Shown piece by piece: positions 30,860 through 42,676 of a stretch of DNA of 64,000 nt. This DNA comes from Ostrinia nubilalis (Eukaryota; Arthropoda; Insecta; Lepidoptera; Crambidae). Each line of letters opens with the position of its first letter. Positions within the stretch are counted from its first letter, which is position 1. The notes under the pieces were generated by a model, which saw nothing but the letters and a program-made list of their open reading frames with translations, had not been told where the DNA came from and searched no databases. The position numbers and the translations under genes were made by a program. The stretch spans positions 3,348,001-3,412,000 of the forward strand of contig NC_087104.1 of the NCBI RefSeq assembly GCF_963855985.1. The letters run 5' to 3'.

Positions 30860-32050
30860 GGGGGCGTCCATAAATTACGTGAGACAATTTTGGCCATTTT
30901 TCAACCCCCCCGCCCCCCTTGGTGAGATTTGGTGAGATTTTGCCTGACCCCCTCCACCCCCCTAATCTCACGTGATATTTAATAAAATGCCTATTTTGCA
31001 ATGTCTATGCTTCGAGTCTATTAGATTTATATGAAAAAATCAGTAACCCAGTGTCGTGCCACGCGCAGTGCAGGGTTCCGTAGCTTCCCGTCATTTAGTT
31101 TAACAAGCAATTGCTTCAACCTAGGACCATTTTTTTGATTCATAGTTAAAATAACTAATTGTTAAATTTTGCTACTCCATTAGTAGCAAAATTTAATAAA
31201 ATGTAAACTAATAGTTAAAAAATGTACTAAAAGTCAAGTTAAACATTATTATAAAAACATTTTTTCTGTTATTTAACCACTTGTCATTTGACATCTGTCA
31301 AATTTGACTATTTGTTACTTTAACTGTCTGTCTGTCCGAGGTTTCGCTTGGAAACTATTGGCACTGGGGAGCTGTAATTTTGTGAAGGTATGTATATTAA
31401 TCACGCCGACAAAACGGTAAAATAAAATTTTGATAAAAAAAAAACTAGGGTAGCTCCCCTGCATGTAAAGTGGGGATGAATTTTTTCGGTTTTTACGGTT
31501 AAGATACATTACTTAGTTTAAGAGTAATATTCATTTGACTCATGTATTATTCAATCAATTTCTTAACCAGTAAAAAATCCTTAGAAGAAAATATGAAAAG
31601 TGACTTTAGATGAAGTAATTGCTTGCTTCTAAAATATATTGTGGTAACGACAGACAACTACGGAACCCTACACTGCGCGTGGCACGACACGCACTTGGCC
31701 AATTTTTTATGCAATAGCGATGCCGATGACGTTTTTTTTTAATTTCGAATTTTCTTAATTTCGACATTTATTATTCTGCATCTTTAGTGTTCACAAAATA
31801 ATGCAGATGGAGGCATTTTTAGTTTAATTTGATTTAGACGGTTTGGAATAAATTGTCATTATCATCATAAAAAAAAACATTTTTTTTTACTTCAATAACC
31901 CAGTTTTCTGGCATTTTTACTCTATTTCTTGCGGGAAAAATTACGTGATATTTTCCGAGACCCCCCCTCTCCCCCACGTGAGATTTAGTGAGGTTTTCGT
32001 TGACCCCCTCCCCCCCCCCTAAAAGTCTCACGTAATTTATGGACGCCCCC
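30860..32050. mobile_element. Harbinger-like element with GGGGGCGTCCA termini
   Basis: GGGGGCGTCCATAAATTACG and CGTAATTTATGGACGCCCCC are inverted termini. TAA at 30857-30859 and 32051-32053 is the 3-bp duplication, confirmed against the empty site CAGTTTAACTT at 47930. 1,191 bp, no transposase, itself carrying a nested element. Confidence 0.85.
31051..31690. mobile_element. Dispersed TIR element (GGGTTCCGTAG family), copy 2
   Basis: GTGTCGTGCCACGCGCAGTG plus AGGGTTCCGTAG is inverted at the end as CTACGGAACCCTACACTGCG and GTGGCACGACAC. It shares its core with 5725-6355. Nested in the Harbinger-like element, so three layers are stacked here. Confidence 0.8.
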
Positions 32051-32359
32051 TAACTTTCCCCCGGGACAAACTTGACCTTCACTGGTTGGGTTTTTAAGGC
32101 GGTCAAGCTGTAGATCCTAGCTACACAGGAGTTGCATTGGTGGGAACGAGAGGTGAGAATAGTCCCGTAGCGTATTGAAAGTAAAGCTGTAAATTACTTT
32201 GAGGACTAAATTTTCTTAAAAAACTTCTCTTACTCTTTGCGTCATTTCTTGTGATGATCGTCTGAACTAATGGTTCAAGTAACTCTAGCTGCTTTAGGTT
32301 CCAATCTCGCAAGGGACAATCGTTTTGCGATGAGCATGAACATTGTATATCAAGTTACT

Positions 32360-32556
32360 AGCTTTTGCCCGCGGCTTCACCCGCGTGAAATTTAGTGTCA
32401 CAGATTGGCATAAATTATAGCCTATGTGTTAATCTGGGTTACAAACAATAATACTGTAAAGTTTCAACAAAATCCGTTTAGTAGTTTTTGCGTGAAAGAG
32501 TAACAAACATCCAGACATCCAAACTTTCGCAATTATAATATTAGTAGGATGGACGT
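32360..32556 (+). repeat. Dispersed repeat A, copy 1
   Basis: ACTAGCTTTTGCCCGCGGCT to TATAATATTAGTAGGAT, with AAATCCGTTTAGTAGTTTTT inside. Related sequences occur inverted at 44945 and 46795 and as a relative at 56578. Looks like a retroposon 3' region; class not assigned. Confidence 0.65.
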
Positions 32557-32559
32557 TTA

Positions 32560-35290
32560 TTAATGTGCTTTAATTATGTATTATGCATCTAATTATGTTT
32601 TTTGTCTGTCACCGCAGTCTTTTTCAGCTTGGTTTGGTGTTAGGTAGGTAAATGAGTTAATTAATAACCTATTTTCATATTTTTTCTACGGTGTATGTAG
32701 GTAGAGTTTGTGAAGTTAAGGGCGTGTAGAGTTGATAACTCCATCACAGTGCAAGTCATAATGTACAAGTAAGTACCTTAGTGTTGTATCGGGTTTTTTT
32801 ACAAGAAAATGTTTTTCGTAAGATATAAAGTAATAATATAGGTCAAGAAGATCTAAGCACATACGTAAATGGGTAATTATGAACGTCTTACTACGTGTTT
32901 GTTTCTACAAATAATTATAAAATATTAGTCTCAAAATTTACTCTCATTATCATAAATATCAATGATTGAAATTCGAATGTCTTACAACCTCTTCTCTCTC
33001 CTGTTAATAAAGTGTTATTTGGGAAGCGTTCTACTCACCTATTGTTTTATGCCAGCCATTCATCGCTTAGAAAGTTTTCTCTTCAATTAAAACTATTTCG
33101 CAACTGTGTAATCGTAATTTGTCGACTTCCATTCTTGATTGGATTCGCAGTGCGCCCGAGTGAATCACTTTGATTGGTATTTAGATTGGTCGAAAAATGC
33201 TAATGCTTTTGGATAAATAAAGAAGAAGAATAAAGAAGAATAAAGAATATTTTATTTCAGTAAAAAAGTATACAGTACACTGCCTTATATAATTAGGTAC
33301 ATTATTAGTTGTAGTTAAACATTATCTAGTAAACGATTACAAACATTAACCAGTAATTATTGAGTAGGTATAAAAATGTTGCAATATGGGGTGTGAAGGC
33401 GCCGATTTTCCTTTCAATAATATAGTTATTAGTTTATTACGCCTATGTTCATTATTCTTTCTATTTTATTCTTAATTTCAAGGACTACTTAATCTATATC
33501 TATAAAAGCGAATGGTCACTGATTGAAAATTTTAAATTTTTATTTATAATAGTTAATTAATGTTGTTTCAGTCTGCCCAAAAAATTATAAAATCGGATTC
33601 TCTAAAAATCGAAGCAAAGTTCTCTAAAAGATCGCAAAAATGTTTGCCAAAAAATTAGTTTTCTTAAATTCCCCATACAAACAACAATATCATACCACAA
33701 CACTCTAATTAATCATTATGGTTAACCCCTATTTAGCTATTTAGTTTGTAAAAATATACAATAAATGTAACTAATAAAATAAACATCTATTGTCGGTATA
33801 CCGAAAAAAAGTTCCCCACCTTCCGTGCTAGTCGTAACTGTGTTACGGCAAGGTAGGATTCTCGCCTTCCGAATACCAGCTTTAACTAATTAACATAAAG
33901 ACTGCTTTGCAATGATGCGATTAAAACGACGACACACTAAACATGACGATACAGTGACGAGTAAAGCGTAAACACGTAGTATATGCAAAATATTAAGACA
34001 AATTTTGAAGTTATTATAATGTGGAGTTAAGTTTGATAGGTTTTAGTAATTTATTATTATTTAGGTGTTTGTTTAAGCGACAAGTAGTAATATTCTAATA
34101 AAACCTTTAACCACTTAAAGACATAAAATTTCGAATGCTTGACCATTCTTAATGAATTTGGTAATAAAGAGTATTTTATAATAATTGTAGAAATTTTTGG
34201 ATAGGTAGTAGTTAAATTGATGATATATACTCATATTTTATTATGTTTATAAATAATAATTATATAGGATTTTTTTTTTTTTTTTTTATACTTATTGCAT
34301 AATTATGTATGCGGTAAATTTGTATAATAATATATATTTTATAAATAAATATATGACTATATTATGTATATTATATATATTGTGTATATTATGTATATCA
34401 TTATGTATATATTAATTATTTAAGAATAGCAAATAAATCCTCAGTCCTTGTATAGTCCAAACCTTTTAAAATCATGTAGCAATCTGCAATGTCTATTGGG
34501 AATGTTGATGTCCAGTTTTACTAAATATTGCGATAGTGTAGTAATAGTAATATGGATTAGTGTTTGAGACTAGCTTTAGTCCGTGAATTCGTCCGCGTGA
34601 AAAAAGTCTGTCACAGAAAGATTTTCAGGCGCAGCGCGCTTTTCCCGATCAATTTTTTTTTATTTTTTATCAAAACATAACATGAAATGGGATTTCTTAT
34701 CACGATTAACTAGGTTACTTGAATTAATTTAGCATAATTTCTCAATTTTGAGATGTTTTAATATTTTGCTTTTAAAGTCTCAAACATTTAGATTTTGCGA
34801 TCGTGTTTTGTTGTCAACGTTATTCATACTTCGTCAGACCAAATGTGCCAAAAGCGTTACGATCGAAGCCGTAGTATACTAGTTTATTATGAAAGTTTAT
34901 TTCTACGACATGCACTCATTTTAGTGCAAAGGCAGTCACAATGTTTGTTTTCTTGCTTTTAAAAAAATATTTTTATTTCGCTAATCCTCATAACGGCTCA
35001 TTTCGTTATTCCATCCATACATTCAATAGGCATTTAGTATAACTAATATGCGATTATCCGCACAATCCCATACAAGGTCCAGATTAGCAGCTGGCTACCA
35101 CAGGATTACGGTAATGGAGGTCACAATTTTGAAACAGAATTTTGTGAGGTCAATAAAATTATAGGTAACTTCAAAAACAACAAGAAATTGGATGATATTA
35201 AAAAAAAAAACAAATTCTTCTTTCAGGTTTGTTTATTGAAGTTTAGACGGTTAATAAAAAAACAATGACAGTCAAATCCTGTAATTAGTG
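32560..35290. other. AT-rich intergenic or intronic DNA
   Basis: No gene seen. It holds a T17 run near 34270 followed by TA-rich microsatellite-like DNA to about 34430. Confidence 0.5.
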
Positions 35291-35296
35291 CCAAGT

Positions 35297-35395
35297 TAAC
35301 AGTAAGACAACCCAGGACCGAGCCGCCTGGAGACGCATGACGCGGAGGGCCGACCCCCATTAAAATAGGAATGGGCCAGGCAAAATAGTAGTAGT
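35297..35395 (+). repeat. LINE reverse transcriptase C-terminal fragment
   Basis: The + strand reads QDRAAWRRMTRRADPH, a common C-terminal sequence of insect LINE polyproteins, then ATGGGCCAGGCAAAATAGTAGTAG. Only about 30 codons remain. Confidence 0.55.
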
Positions 35396-36013
35396 CAAAT
35401 CCTGTAATTAATTACTTAGCTTTACCTACTTGATGATTATCTACCTCCATAAATTCCGTAAATAAATGACCAGATTCTCGATTTTGAGCTTTTAGGTTTG
35501 ATTCCCAGATAGACAAATGTAGTGTCAAATCACTTTATGTATTGATTCCCAGTCTGCTTTCGATTGAAGGCTTGAATGAACGTTGTCTGAAAAATAAATC
35601 ATAATTGCTTTGGACTCTTTGGAGGGCATACGTAAGCCAAATGTCTCTAATTGAGCCATCTTAGCCAGGCGGCTCATCAAGTTTTTCACTAGGACTGTGA
35701 CTATTGTCGCGATAATAAAAACGAAACAGGTGTATTACATTGCTCAACTCCTTTGTGTACGTACCGTAACCAGCAGTTACGTCGAAAGTTCGCAAACAAG
35801 GCAGAGAGCTTTTCGATCTTTGAACTTCGCTCGCGATAAGCTTACGTAACGTCAGGATGACACGCGGGTCCAGTAAGTAGGTGAGGGAGGCTGAGCTTAA
35901 TTAGCAAGTTGGCAAGACTTTTAAAGGTTCCTTAGCTAAAGGGTGCCAATAGGAACCTAATTATTGCCTATATTCAATTTAAATCAAATCAAATCGATTA
36001 TTCATTCATAAAA

Positions 36014-36118
36014 GTAGCAGGAAGGCGCTGGATGCAGGCCGCTAACAACCGGCCTTTGTAGAAATCATTGGGGGAGGGCCTATGTTCAGTAGTGGACGTC
36101 CTATGGCTGAAATGATGA
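36014..36118 (+). repeat. RTE-type LINE 3' fragment
   Basis: GGCGCTGGATGCAGGCCGCT to TTGGGGGAGGGCCTATGTTC and AGTGGACGTCCTATGGCTGA, ending in ATGATGATATTGATGAT. Confidence 0.8.
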
Positions 36119-36160
36119 TATTGATGATTCAGTACTTAGGCCCTTTCCAGAGTGCTTATA

Positions 36161-36449
36161 CAGGGTGTTAGGTAAATGGGTATATGAGCCAACACTAGCC
36201 CATGTTAACATGGTCATATAAATGGTATGGTGAAGTCAGAAAATTGATATCTTCATTTTATTTTTTTTAAATTTCATACAAAATAAATTTTATAAAATCC
36301 GATTTGTATGAAAATTTAAATAATTTAATTATTTAAATTTTCATACAAATCGGATGAAGATATCAATTTTCTGACTTCACCATACCATTTATATGACCAT
36401 GTTAACATGGGCTAGTGTCGGCTCATATACCCATTTACCTAACACCCTG
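36161..36449. mobile_element. Long palindromic TA-flanked MITE
   Basis: CAGGGTGTTAGGTAAATGGG and its reverse complement, with arms of about 110 bp that match almost throughout (TGGTGAAGTCAGAAAATTGA). Flanked by TA. 289 bp, a near-perfect hairpin. Confidence 0.88.
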
Positions 36450-38210
36450 TAGACGTCCCAAATATAGCTTGCTCTACCATCACTTTGGAACATTATAATT
36501 ATGACCTGGTGCTGAGAAGAAGTGGCGGAAGAAACTAAGTCAGCTAAAGAGTGCAAATATTGCCTACTGTCTATAATAATCGGTCATCAACTGTAGGTTA
36601 TTAAATATTAGGTATATTTTGTTATATTTTAATAATTAATTTAAATTCAAAATCAGGGGCAAACAATTTAAGCTCAATCTGTCGCGTGGTCTCTATTTTA
36701 AGATCAGCCTTCTAATCGTATTTAGTAAATGCATGTTGTTGTCTTTGAATTTATTCGTAAATTATTGTTTTTCAATATCGTATTAGTAAATGTTTACAGC
36801 TTCTTATTATGCAGGTACTTATCATAAATTATGGTTGAAAACAACATGTTTTTAACACATCACGTACTTTACTGACTTTGACTTTAAGCATGACTCAAAA
36901 GTCGTAATACTCATAAGCTTAGTCAGCAATGCATATTTGAAACGAACACTGCCCCTCACGAGTCACGATCTGTTTTGTTCAAAAATAGATTATAATTTTT
37001 CGTAGCCAAAATAGTCAAAATGTACAAAAAGAACCCTATAAATGTGGTAACATGAACAAAAAACGTACACTGAATACTGAAAACTGAAAATAGTTTTTTG
37101 TTACTTTAATTATTTGAGACTTTAAACCTTAGTAGCCATTATTTCATGACAATCATTTCCTCACACAAAGCTAGTAAGTTATGGAGAGTCAATCTGATAA
37201 CTTGAGTAATAGTCAATTCAAAAGTTTATGTCACACGCATTTTTTGTGGCTCTAAACAAATTACGTTGGACAGCAAGATGCACAGTGTAATTGTGTTTTT
37301 TTATCAAGATAGAGGCTTACATCGTGTAAGTACTTTCACATTTACTTGTCGGATGAGTTGCTAACTTGGAACCTAATTATGCAAGTTTTTTGCATTACAA
37401 AAAAGATACTGTATACTTTTGTAACGCTGAGTAGGCCTAGATACTACAGAAACTATCCAACGTATGAACTTGACATACCAAATTATTTATTAAACCCTTG
37501 TATTCCTAAAGTAGTGTAATCTCTGCAAATATTATTACGGGAGCATAAAAATTCACGATGTACCTATTCTCAAAAGTAAAGTTAGCTTTTAATATACCTA
37601 GGTAAGCTTAAAAGCTACATTGACATAGCTGAAAAGAACTTTCTTTGCTTCTTAAGTTCAAAGTTCAAGCCTGCAATGTCTTTAACTGAATGTTGTTTTA
37701 CACCGTGTCTCATCTGGGAATCGAACTCTAGATTTAATTTTGTCTGAGTCGAGAGAGTCTCTGTAAACACTGAGACTCTACGCTTGCCTATCGGCTATCA
37801 ACTATCAACATCGCACGCTTTCAAATATCAACCTAGGTTTCAGCATTTCATAATATTTCAGTAGGTGTAGATTGAACTAAAACATCGTTTTGGGATATGT
37901 TATGAAAACTATGAATAACCAAGTCTCAGGTATAATGTTTGTGAAATCACGCTAAATGTTGGAGACTGTGTGTTTTGTAAATTTTGCTTTTGTTGTAATA
38001 TTTGGATGATAACACCCAATATGAATAATATTGTAACTTAAGTTACACGCTTGTACAACTTCATCATACGAGTCTAGTTCTTATGTGATAAGTTTTACAA
38101 ACGTGTAACTTAATTTACAATGTTATTAATATTGGATCCCAAGCTTTAGGTTTCTTTTATAACCAGTAAGTGGATCTGTCATAAGAAGCGATTAAGGAAG
38201 ATATTATATT
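36450..38210. other. AT-rich DNA without recognised features
   Basis: No supported coding or RNA gene signal. An imperfect palindrome near 38030-38125 (ATTGTAACTTAAGTTACACG and CGTGTAACTTAATTTACAAT) may be a small MITE. Confidence 0.45.
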
Positions 38211-38212
38211 TG

Positions 38213-38405
38213 AACATCATCGTCATCATCATCATCTCAGCCATAGGACGTCCACTGCTGAACATAGGCCTCCCCCAATGCTTTCCATATTACCCGGTTG
38301 GTAGCGGCCTGCGTCCAGCGCTTTCCTGCTACCTTTATGATGTCGTCGGTCCACCTTGTGAGTGGACGTCTCACGCGGCGTTTTCCGGTACGCAGCCTCC
38401 ATTTG
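38213..38405 (-). repeat. RTE-type LINE 3' fragment
   Basis: ATC repeats, then AGCCATAGGACGTCCACTGC and on to GCGGCGTTTTCCGGTACGCA on the + strand. The minus strand encodes the RTE C-terminus, with breaks. It lies close to the 3' end of the next LINE. Confidence 0.85.
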
Positions 38406-38549
38406 AACATCAGGCCTCTTCAACCCGCCTGGCCAGGATGGGGACTATGGGGAGTGTAGGATAAATCCTTAATTTCCTTCTGGGAAATTGGAGACTAAAT
38501 GCCCTCATGGTGAAGTAGATCTGACTCTATATTATTGCTGTAGTGAGAT

Positions 38550-41500
38550 ATTTATTTATTTATTTACACTTTTGCACATACAATTGTACAGTGGCGGACT
38601 TAATGCCAGGTGGCATTATCTGCCAGTCAACCACAGGTCGAGTAGAGAGACTAAGGCGGTGCAATAAATATGACGTTTAATTAATATACTTACATAGCAT
38701 TAGATAAAATAAATAACATAAGAATACATATTAATATAATAGACATACATCTAGATACATAAACATAATAATAATATTGGCGTACACAAAACACATGTCA
38801 GAGATAAGAAAAAAGTTTTAGTCTTTTACTTTTTAAAAGTAAATTTGGAGGTTGCTTTTCGCAAATTCGCCGGAAGGCCGTTCCAGAGCCGTACTGCTGA
38901 GACTGAGAAGGAGTCAGACATGAAGCCGGAGGTGTGGCGAGGGGTGACAAGCTGAAGAGTCTGACTAGAGCGAAGATTTCTGTTGTGAGTAGAATGAAGG
39001 TACTGGAACCTCTCTTTTAGATAAGGTGGAGAGTCAGGATTGAAGAGAATTGAGTGAAGCATACAGAGAGAACGAATGTTTCTACGCTGTCTAATGGGAA
39101 GCCATCCAAGCTGTGAGCGAAAAGACGAGATGTGGTCAAACTTGCGGAGGCCGAAAATAAATCTGATGCAGTTGTTCAGGAGGCGGTCCAACTTGTTCAG
39201 GAGTTCCTGTGAGATGTCCGTACAACATATGTCACCATAATCAATGATAGGCAGGATCAGGGACCGCACAAGCAAGGTCTTTGTGCTGGAGGGTAGAAAA
39301 TTTTTGAAGCGGTACAGTGCCCGCAGTGTACCAATCACCTTTCTGCTGGTTTCCTTGACATGCTGAGACCAACTCAGAGTGCTATCAATGACGAGTCCAA
39401 GATTTTTCACACACGGAGAATAGTTGACAACAACTCCGTCAAAGACAACACTAGGAGCCGATCCCAGATCCAATTTAGCCAGTTGCCTAGAGCCCCCCAG
39501 CACTATCGCCTGACACTTGCCAGGATTGACCCTTACTCCGAACCTACCCGACCAATCTGCAATACTGCGAAGGTCTGAATTTAGCTGCGAGACTGCATCA
39601 GAAATATTAGAGGGGTCAGCTTGTACGTAGAGTTGGAGGTCGTCAGCGTAGAGATGAAAGGATGAAGAAAGGTGAGAAGTTAGGATGTTAATGAAGACAG
39701 AAAAAAGGATGGGTGAGAGTATACCTCCTTGAGGCACGCCGGTTGCAAGATCTCTCCATTCCGAGCATGTTCGACCGACTCGCACCGCCTGTCTCCGACC
39801 GCAGAGATAAGATGAGAACCATTCCGCAGCCGATGGAGAGACTCCAAGGTGGGATAGAATGGCAAGAAGGATGTCATGGTCCACAGTGTTGAAAGCGTTT
39901 GAGAAGTCTATTAAGACTAGTACAGTAACCCGTGACTCCTCCATGCCAGCCCTGACATCATCCACTATTTTTAGGAGTGCAGTTGTAGTGCTATGTCCTG
40001 GGCGGAAGCCAGACTGAAATTGGCTAAGGAGACGGTTTTCGAGTACAAATTTTGAAAATTGTTTGTGAGCTGCCGCTTCAAGAACTTTAGAAAGAAAGGG
40101 TAGAATGGAGATAGGACGAAATTGGTTTAAGGTGGTAGGGTTGGAGAGTTTGGGCAACGGAATGACATGAGCCAGACGCCAAGCGGAAGGGAAACACCCA
40201 CTGTCAAAGGAGGAGTTAATGACATGGGTGATGACAGGAAGTAAGTTATCCAGGATCATGAGTATCATCGCTCTACTAACCTCATCCGGGCCTACAGCTT
40301 TCGATTTAATAGAGAGGATGATCTTTTTGGTCTCATCAACGGTGACAGGGGAGAATGAAAAGGAGCTATGTGTGGAAATAGGAAGAGAGTTTAAATAGGA
40401 GATCGTAGAGAGCTTAGTAGTGACGTCCAAAAGAGTGGCCGAGGAGAAGTGTATATTCAGCTCGTTGGGAGTGAAAGTTGAGGAAGGAGTAATACAAGAT
40501 GCCTTGCCAAGACCAAGTGATTTTAAAAATTTCCAGACGTCAGAACTAGAAGAGGAGAGCACGTTATCATGGAAATAACGGCGTTTCGCTGCTCTAGTTA
40601 AGTTGTTGCAACGGTTCCTGGCACGTTTGTACGCGCTCCACCTATCACTAGATCGATTATCCTTAAAGCTGCGGAATGCCCGATCACGTTTCGCCATTGC
40701 CGCACGCACTGCGCTAGTAATCCAAGGGGCCGGTGGGCGTTTAACGCGAACGGATCGCAGCGGGGCATGCACGTCAAACAGCTGCAGTATTAGGCCATTA
40801 AGAATACTGACTTTACTATCAATATCATCAGCACGAGCAATAGGACTATAATCAAGTGACGATAAGTCGAGTTGGAGCTTCGCTTGATCGATCCTGGCAA
40901 GGCTTCGAAGGAAGACGGTCTCGGGTTTATGTTTGGGCGGTCGGAGCTTATAACAGAGAAAAATGAGATCGTGCCGTGAAAAACCCGGCGCGAGCAATTG
41001 CCCATGTCTGGATGCGAGCTCAGGAGAAGAAACGAGGATCAGATCTAACCAAGTGTCATCAGTCTCAATGTTGTGATGAGTAGGCTCCAGCGGTAAGTTA
41101 GACAAATTGACAGATTCAAGGATGGACAGAAGCTTACCAGTCTGTGGAGTTGGCTTGAGCAAATCAGTGTTAAAATCACCCATGACTATAACATGCGCAT
41201 ACTCCGAACATATTAATTCCAGCACAGACTCCAGTTTGGGGAAGTAGTGGACAGAAGGCGGGCAATATACGACTCCCAGTACAGCCTTAGCGCCCTTTAC
41301 GAGCACCTCGAGAAACATATATTCAATAGAGTTAGAGTAATCACCGGGAGTAGTATGAATGATTTTAAAGGGAATATCGCCTCGAAGGTAGATGGCGACA
41401 CCGCCGCCTCTTTTCCCGAGTCTATCGTTCCGAATCAGGACAAAACCTGGGAGTGAGTATGATGTTGAGTTCAGATTTGGGTTCAACCAACTCTCGGAGA

Positions 41501-41740
41501 CCAGCAACGCGTGGATTATATCCGTAGAGAAAGTGTTAAGAAGTTCGGAATGATGTTGGGGTATGCTTTGTGCGTTTATATGGCAGATATTGAGAAGGTT
41601 GTCGCAGTTTTGAAGTTCTAGGAGAAGAGAATTGTGAAGAGAAGACGAGCAGTTAGAAGAGTGCAGAGAGTAAAAAGAGGAGGAGTGGTCACTAGCGGAG
41701 ACGAATGATTCATCATCATCTGACATGGTTGTGTACTAAT
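38550..41740 (-). mobile_element. CR1/L2-group LINE, near-complete ORF2 and 3' UTR
   Basis: The minus-strand element ends at 38550 in TTTA repeats (+ strand TTTATTTATTTATTTA), with a 3' UTR of about 270 bp after the ORF stop. The 5' limit is uncertain; no typical ORF1 with zinc fingers was found upstream to 43 kb. A truncated relative of the 3' end is at 15298-15400. Confidence 0.85.
38826..41726 (-). CDS. LINE endonuclease-reverse transcriptase, 966 codons, intact
   Basis: One uninterrupted frame. Residues 46-54 NICHINAQS, 78-81 SESW, 183-188 GDFNTD and 250-254 SRHDL are the Asn, Glu, Asp and His blocks of an APE-type endonuclease. The reverse transcriptase follows: FRPISILPFLSKVLE (536-550), QSGFRPGHST, LIDFSNAFNTVDH with the first catalytic Asp (605-617), GVPQGGILSP (663-672) and YADD (693-696). 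The tail LNKLDRLLNNCIRFIFGLR and AVRLWNGLP is usual for CR1/L2/Rex-type elements. It nicks target DNA and copies its own RNA onto the site. Lack of stops and all catalytic residues imply recent activity. Clade assignment within CR1/L2/jockey is uncertain. Confidence 0.92.
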   Translation of the reverse strand: MSDDDESFVSASDHSSSFYSLHSSNCSSSLHNSLLLELQNCDNLLNICHINAQSIPQHHSELLNTFSTDIIHALLVSESWLNPNLNSTSYSLPGFVLIRNDRLGKRGGGVAIYLRGDIPFKIIHTTPGDYSNSIEYMFLEVLVKGAKAVLGVVYCPPSVHYFPKLESVLELICSEYAHVIVMGDFNTDLLKPTPQTGKLLSILESVNLSNLPLEPTHHNIETDDTWLDLILVSSPELASRHGQLLAPGFSRHDLIFLCYKLRPPKHKPETVFLRSLARIDQAKLQLDLSSLDYSPIARADDIDSKVSILNGLILQLFDVHAPLRSVRVKRPPAPWITSAVRAAMAKRDRAFRSFKDNRSSDRWSAYKRARNRCNNLTRAAKRRYFHDNVLSSSSSDVWKFLKSLGLGKASCITPSSTFTPNELNIHFSSATLLDVTTKLSTISYLNSLPISTHSSFSFSPVTVDETKKIILSIKSKAVGPDEVSRAMILMILDNLLPVITHVINSSFDSGCFPSAWRLAHVIPLPKLSNPTTLNQFRPISILPFLSKVLEAAAHKQFSKFVLENRLLSQFQSGFRPGHSTTTALLKIVDDVRAGMEESRVTVLVLIDFSNAFNTVDHDILLAILSHLGVSPSAAEWFSSYLCGRRQAVRVGRTCSEWRDLATGVPQGGILSPILFSVFINILTSHLSSSFHLYADDLQLYVQADPSNISDAVSQLNSDLRSIADWSGRFGVRVNPGKCQAIVLGGSRQLAKLDLGSAPSVVFDGVVVNYSPCVKNLGLVIDSTLSWSQHVKETSRKVIGTLRALYRFKNFLPSSTKTLLVRSLILPIIDYGDICCTDISQELLNKLDRLLNNCIRFIFGLRKFDHISSFRSQLGWLPIRQRRNIRSLCMLHSILFNPDSPPYLKERFQYLHSTHNRNLRSSQTLQLVTPRHTSGFMSDSFSVSAVRLWNGLPANLRKATSKFTFKK

Positions 41741-42379
41741 ATATATAATAACAATAAATAATATCAAATAATTAAAAAAAAAATACTATACTATCCAGTC
41801 AAGTTACATGAAGTTAAACCTATTACAACTAATAGCTGCGCATGACCTGCCGGTTGACTGTTCACAGTGGTTCACAATAAGATTATTTTTACAAAAAAAG
41901 AAACAAGAAAATTTGCTTTATAAAATAACTAACGTTAACTGCTGGAAAAGCATAACAAAATACAGGTACAGCTAAATTATTGAGGCTAGATTACTAGAAC
42001 AAAAAGAAAATTATTTATGTGATGACGTAAATAAATACCGTTATCGAAATACCGTTATTACAACGTTACATAAGAGAAGACTTATTTTGTCTATACAGAA
42101 TATGTACAAATGCCTTTGCCTCCCTTCTGACGTGACACATCTGTCAGTTGTGGTGAAGTGTCAGACAGATGTCAGAACAACACCGGAATACCGGAAAGAA
42201 AACAAAAAGTTATTGAACAGTGAAAATACCTTGAATTGAAAATAAAAAAGGATTAAAATAGTGACGGTTAAAAACAGGCACAAACTGTAACTGAGTACCC
42301 ACAACTGGAGTTGCAAATGGGAGGCGAAGTACAAAATTTAAACAGTTGTGTGAAAATACACTGAAACACCATGACAACA

Positions 42380-42676
42380 CTACTTCGATCTGCATGTCCG
42401 CTGCGTTTTGGATGCCCCTGGTTTCGGGATGGAAGCGTCAGCACTTGCAACGCGCGCCGCAGGCTCGGCTGCACGGCCTGCACGTTTCGGGACGTGCTCC
42501 TGGGGCACTGGGATGACTGTGCTGTGGCGCTCCATGAGCCTGTCTAGCTCCTCGCAGCTGGAGACTCGTTCGCGGGCGCCGTGAGAGGCGCGAGATATGG
42601 TTGACATGTTTTTATATTGCGAGTGCTGATCAAGATGTCTGACTCCCAATCTGAAATCTGAATCAGAATCTTTCAT
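42380..42676 (-). CDS. Hypothetical 98-codon ORF upstream of the LINE
   Basis: GC-richer than its surroundings and rich in Ser, Arg and Ala, with a basic end (KPGASKTQRTCRSK); no recognised domain. A second minus-strand ORF of 89 codons (42673-42942) precedes it with a 4-bp overlap. They could be remnants of the ORF1 or 5' region of the LINE to the left, part of another element, or chance. No splice or promoter evidence found. Confidence 0.3.
   Translation of the reverse strand: MKDSDSDFRLGVRHLDQHSQYKNMSTISRASHGARERVSSCEELDRLMERHSTVIPVPQEHVPKRAGRAAEPAARVASADASIPKPGASKTQRTCRSK

Larger units (their letters stand above)
30800..32185 (+). repeat. Dispersed repeat Z, copy 1, split by a nested transposon
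   Basis: AATTTCGTTGCGGGTCCAAT up to CAGTTTAA, then the insertion 30860-32050, then TAACTTTCCCCCGGGACAAA onward to GTAGATCCTAGCTACACAGG. Uninterrupted copies occur at 44458 and 47868, and inverted pieces at 51748 and 56283. Class unknown; no ORF. Confidence 0.75.

Noticed and set aside
34260..34430. T17 run and TATATA-rich stretch as a regulatory or origin element
   Set aside because: Simple low-complexity DNA with no further structure.
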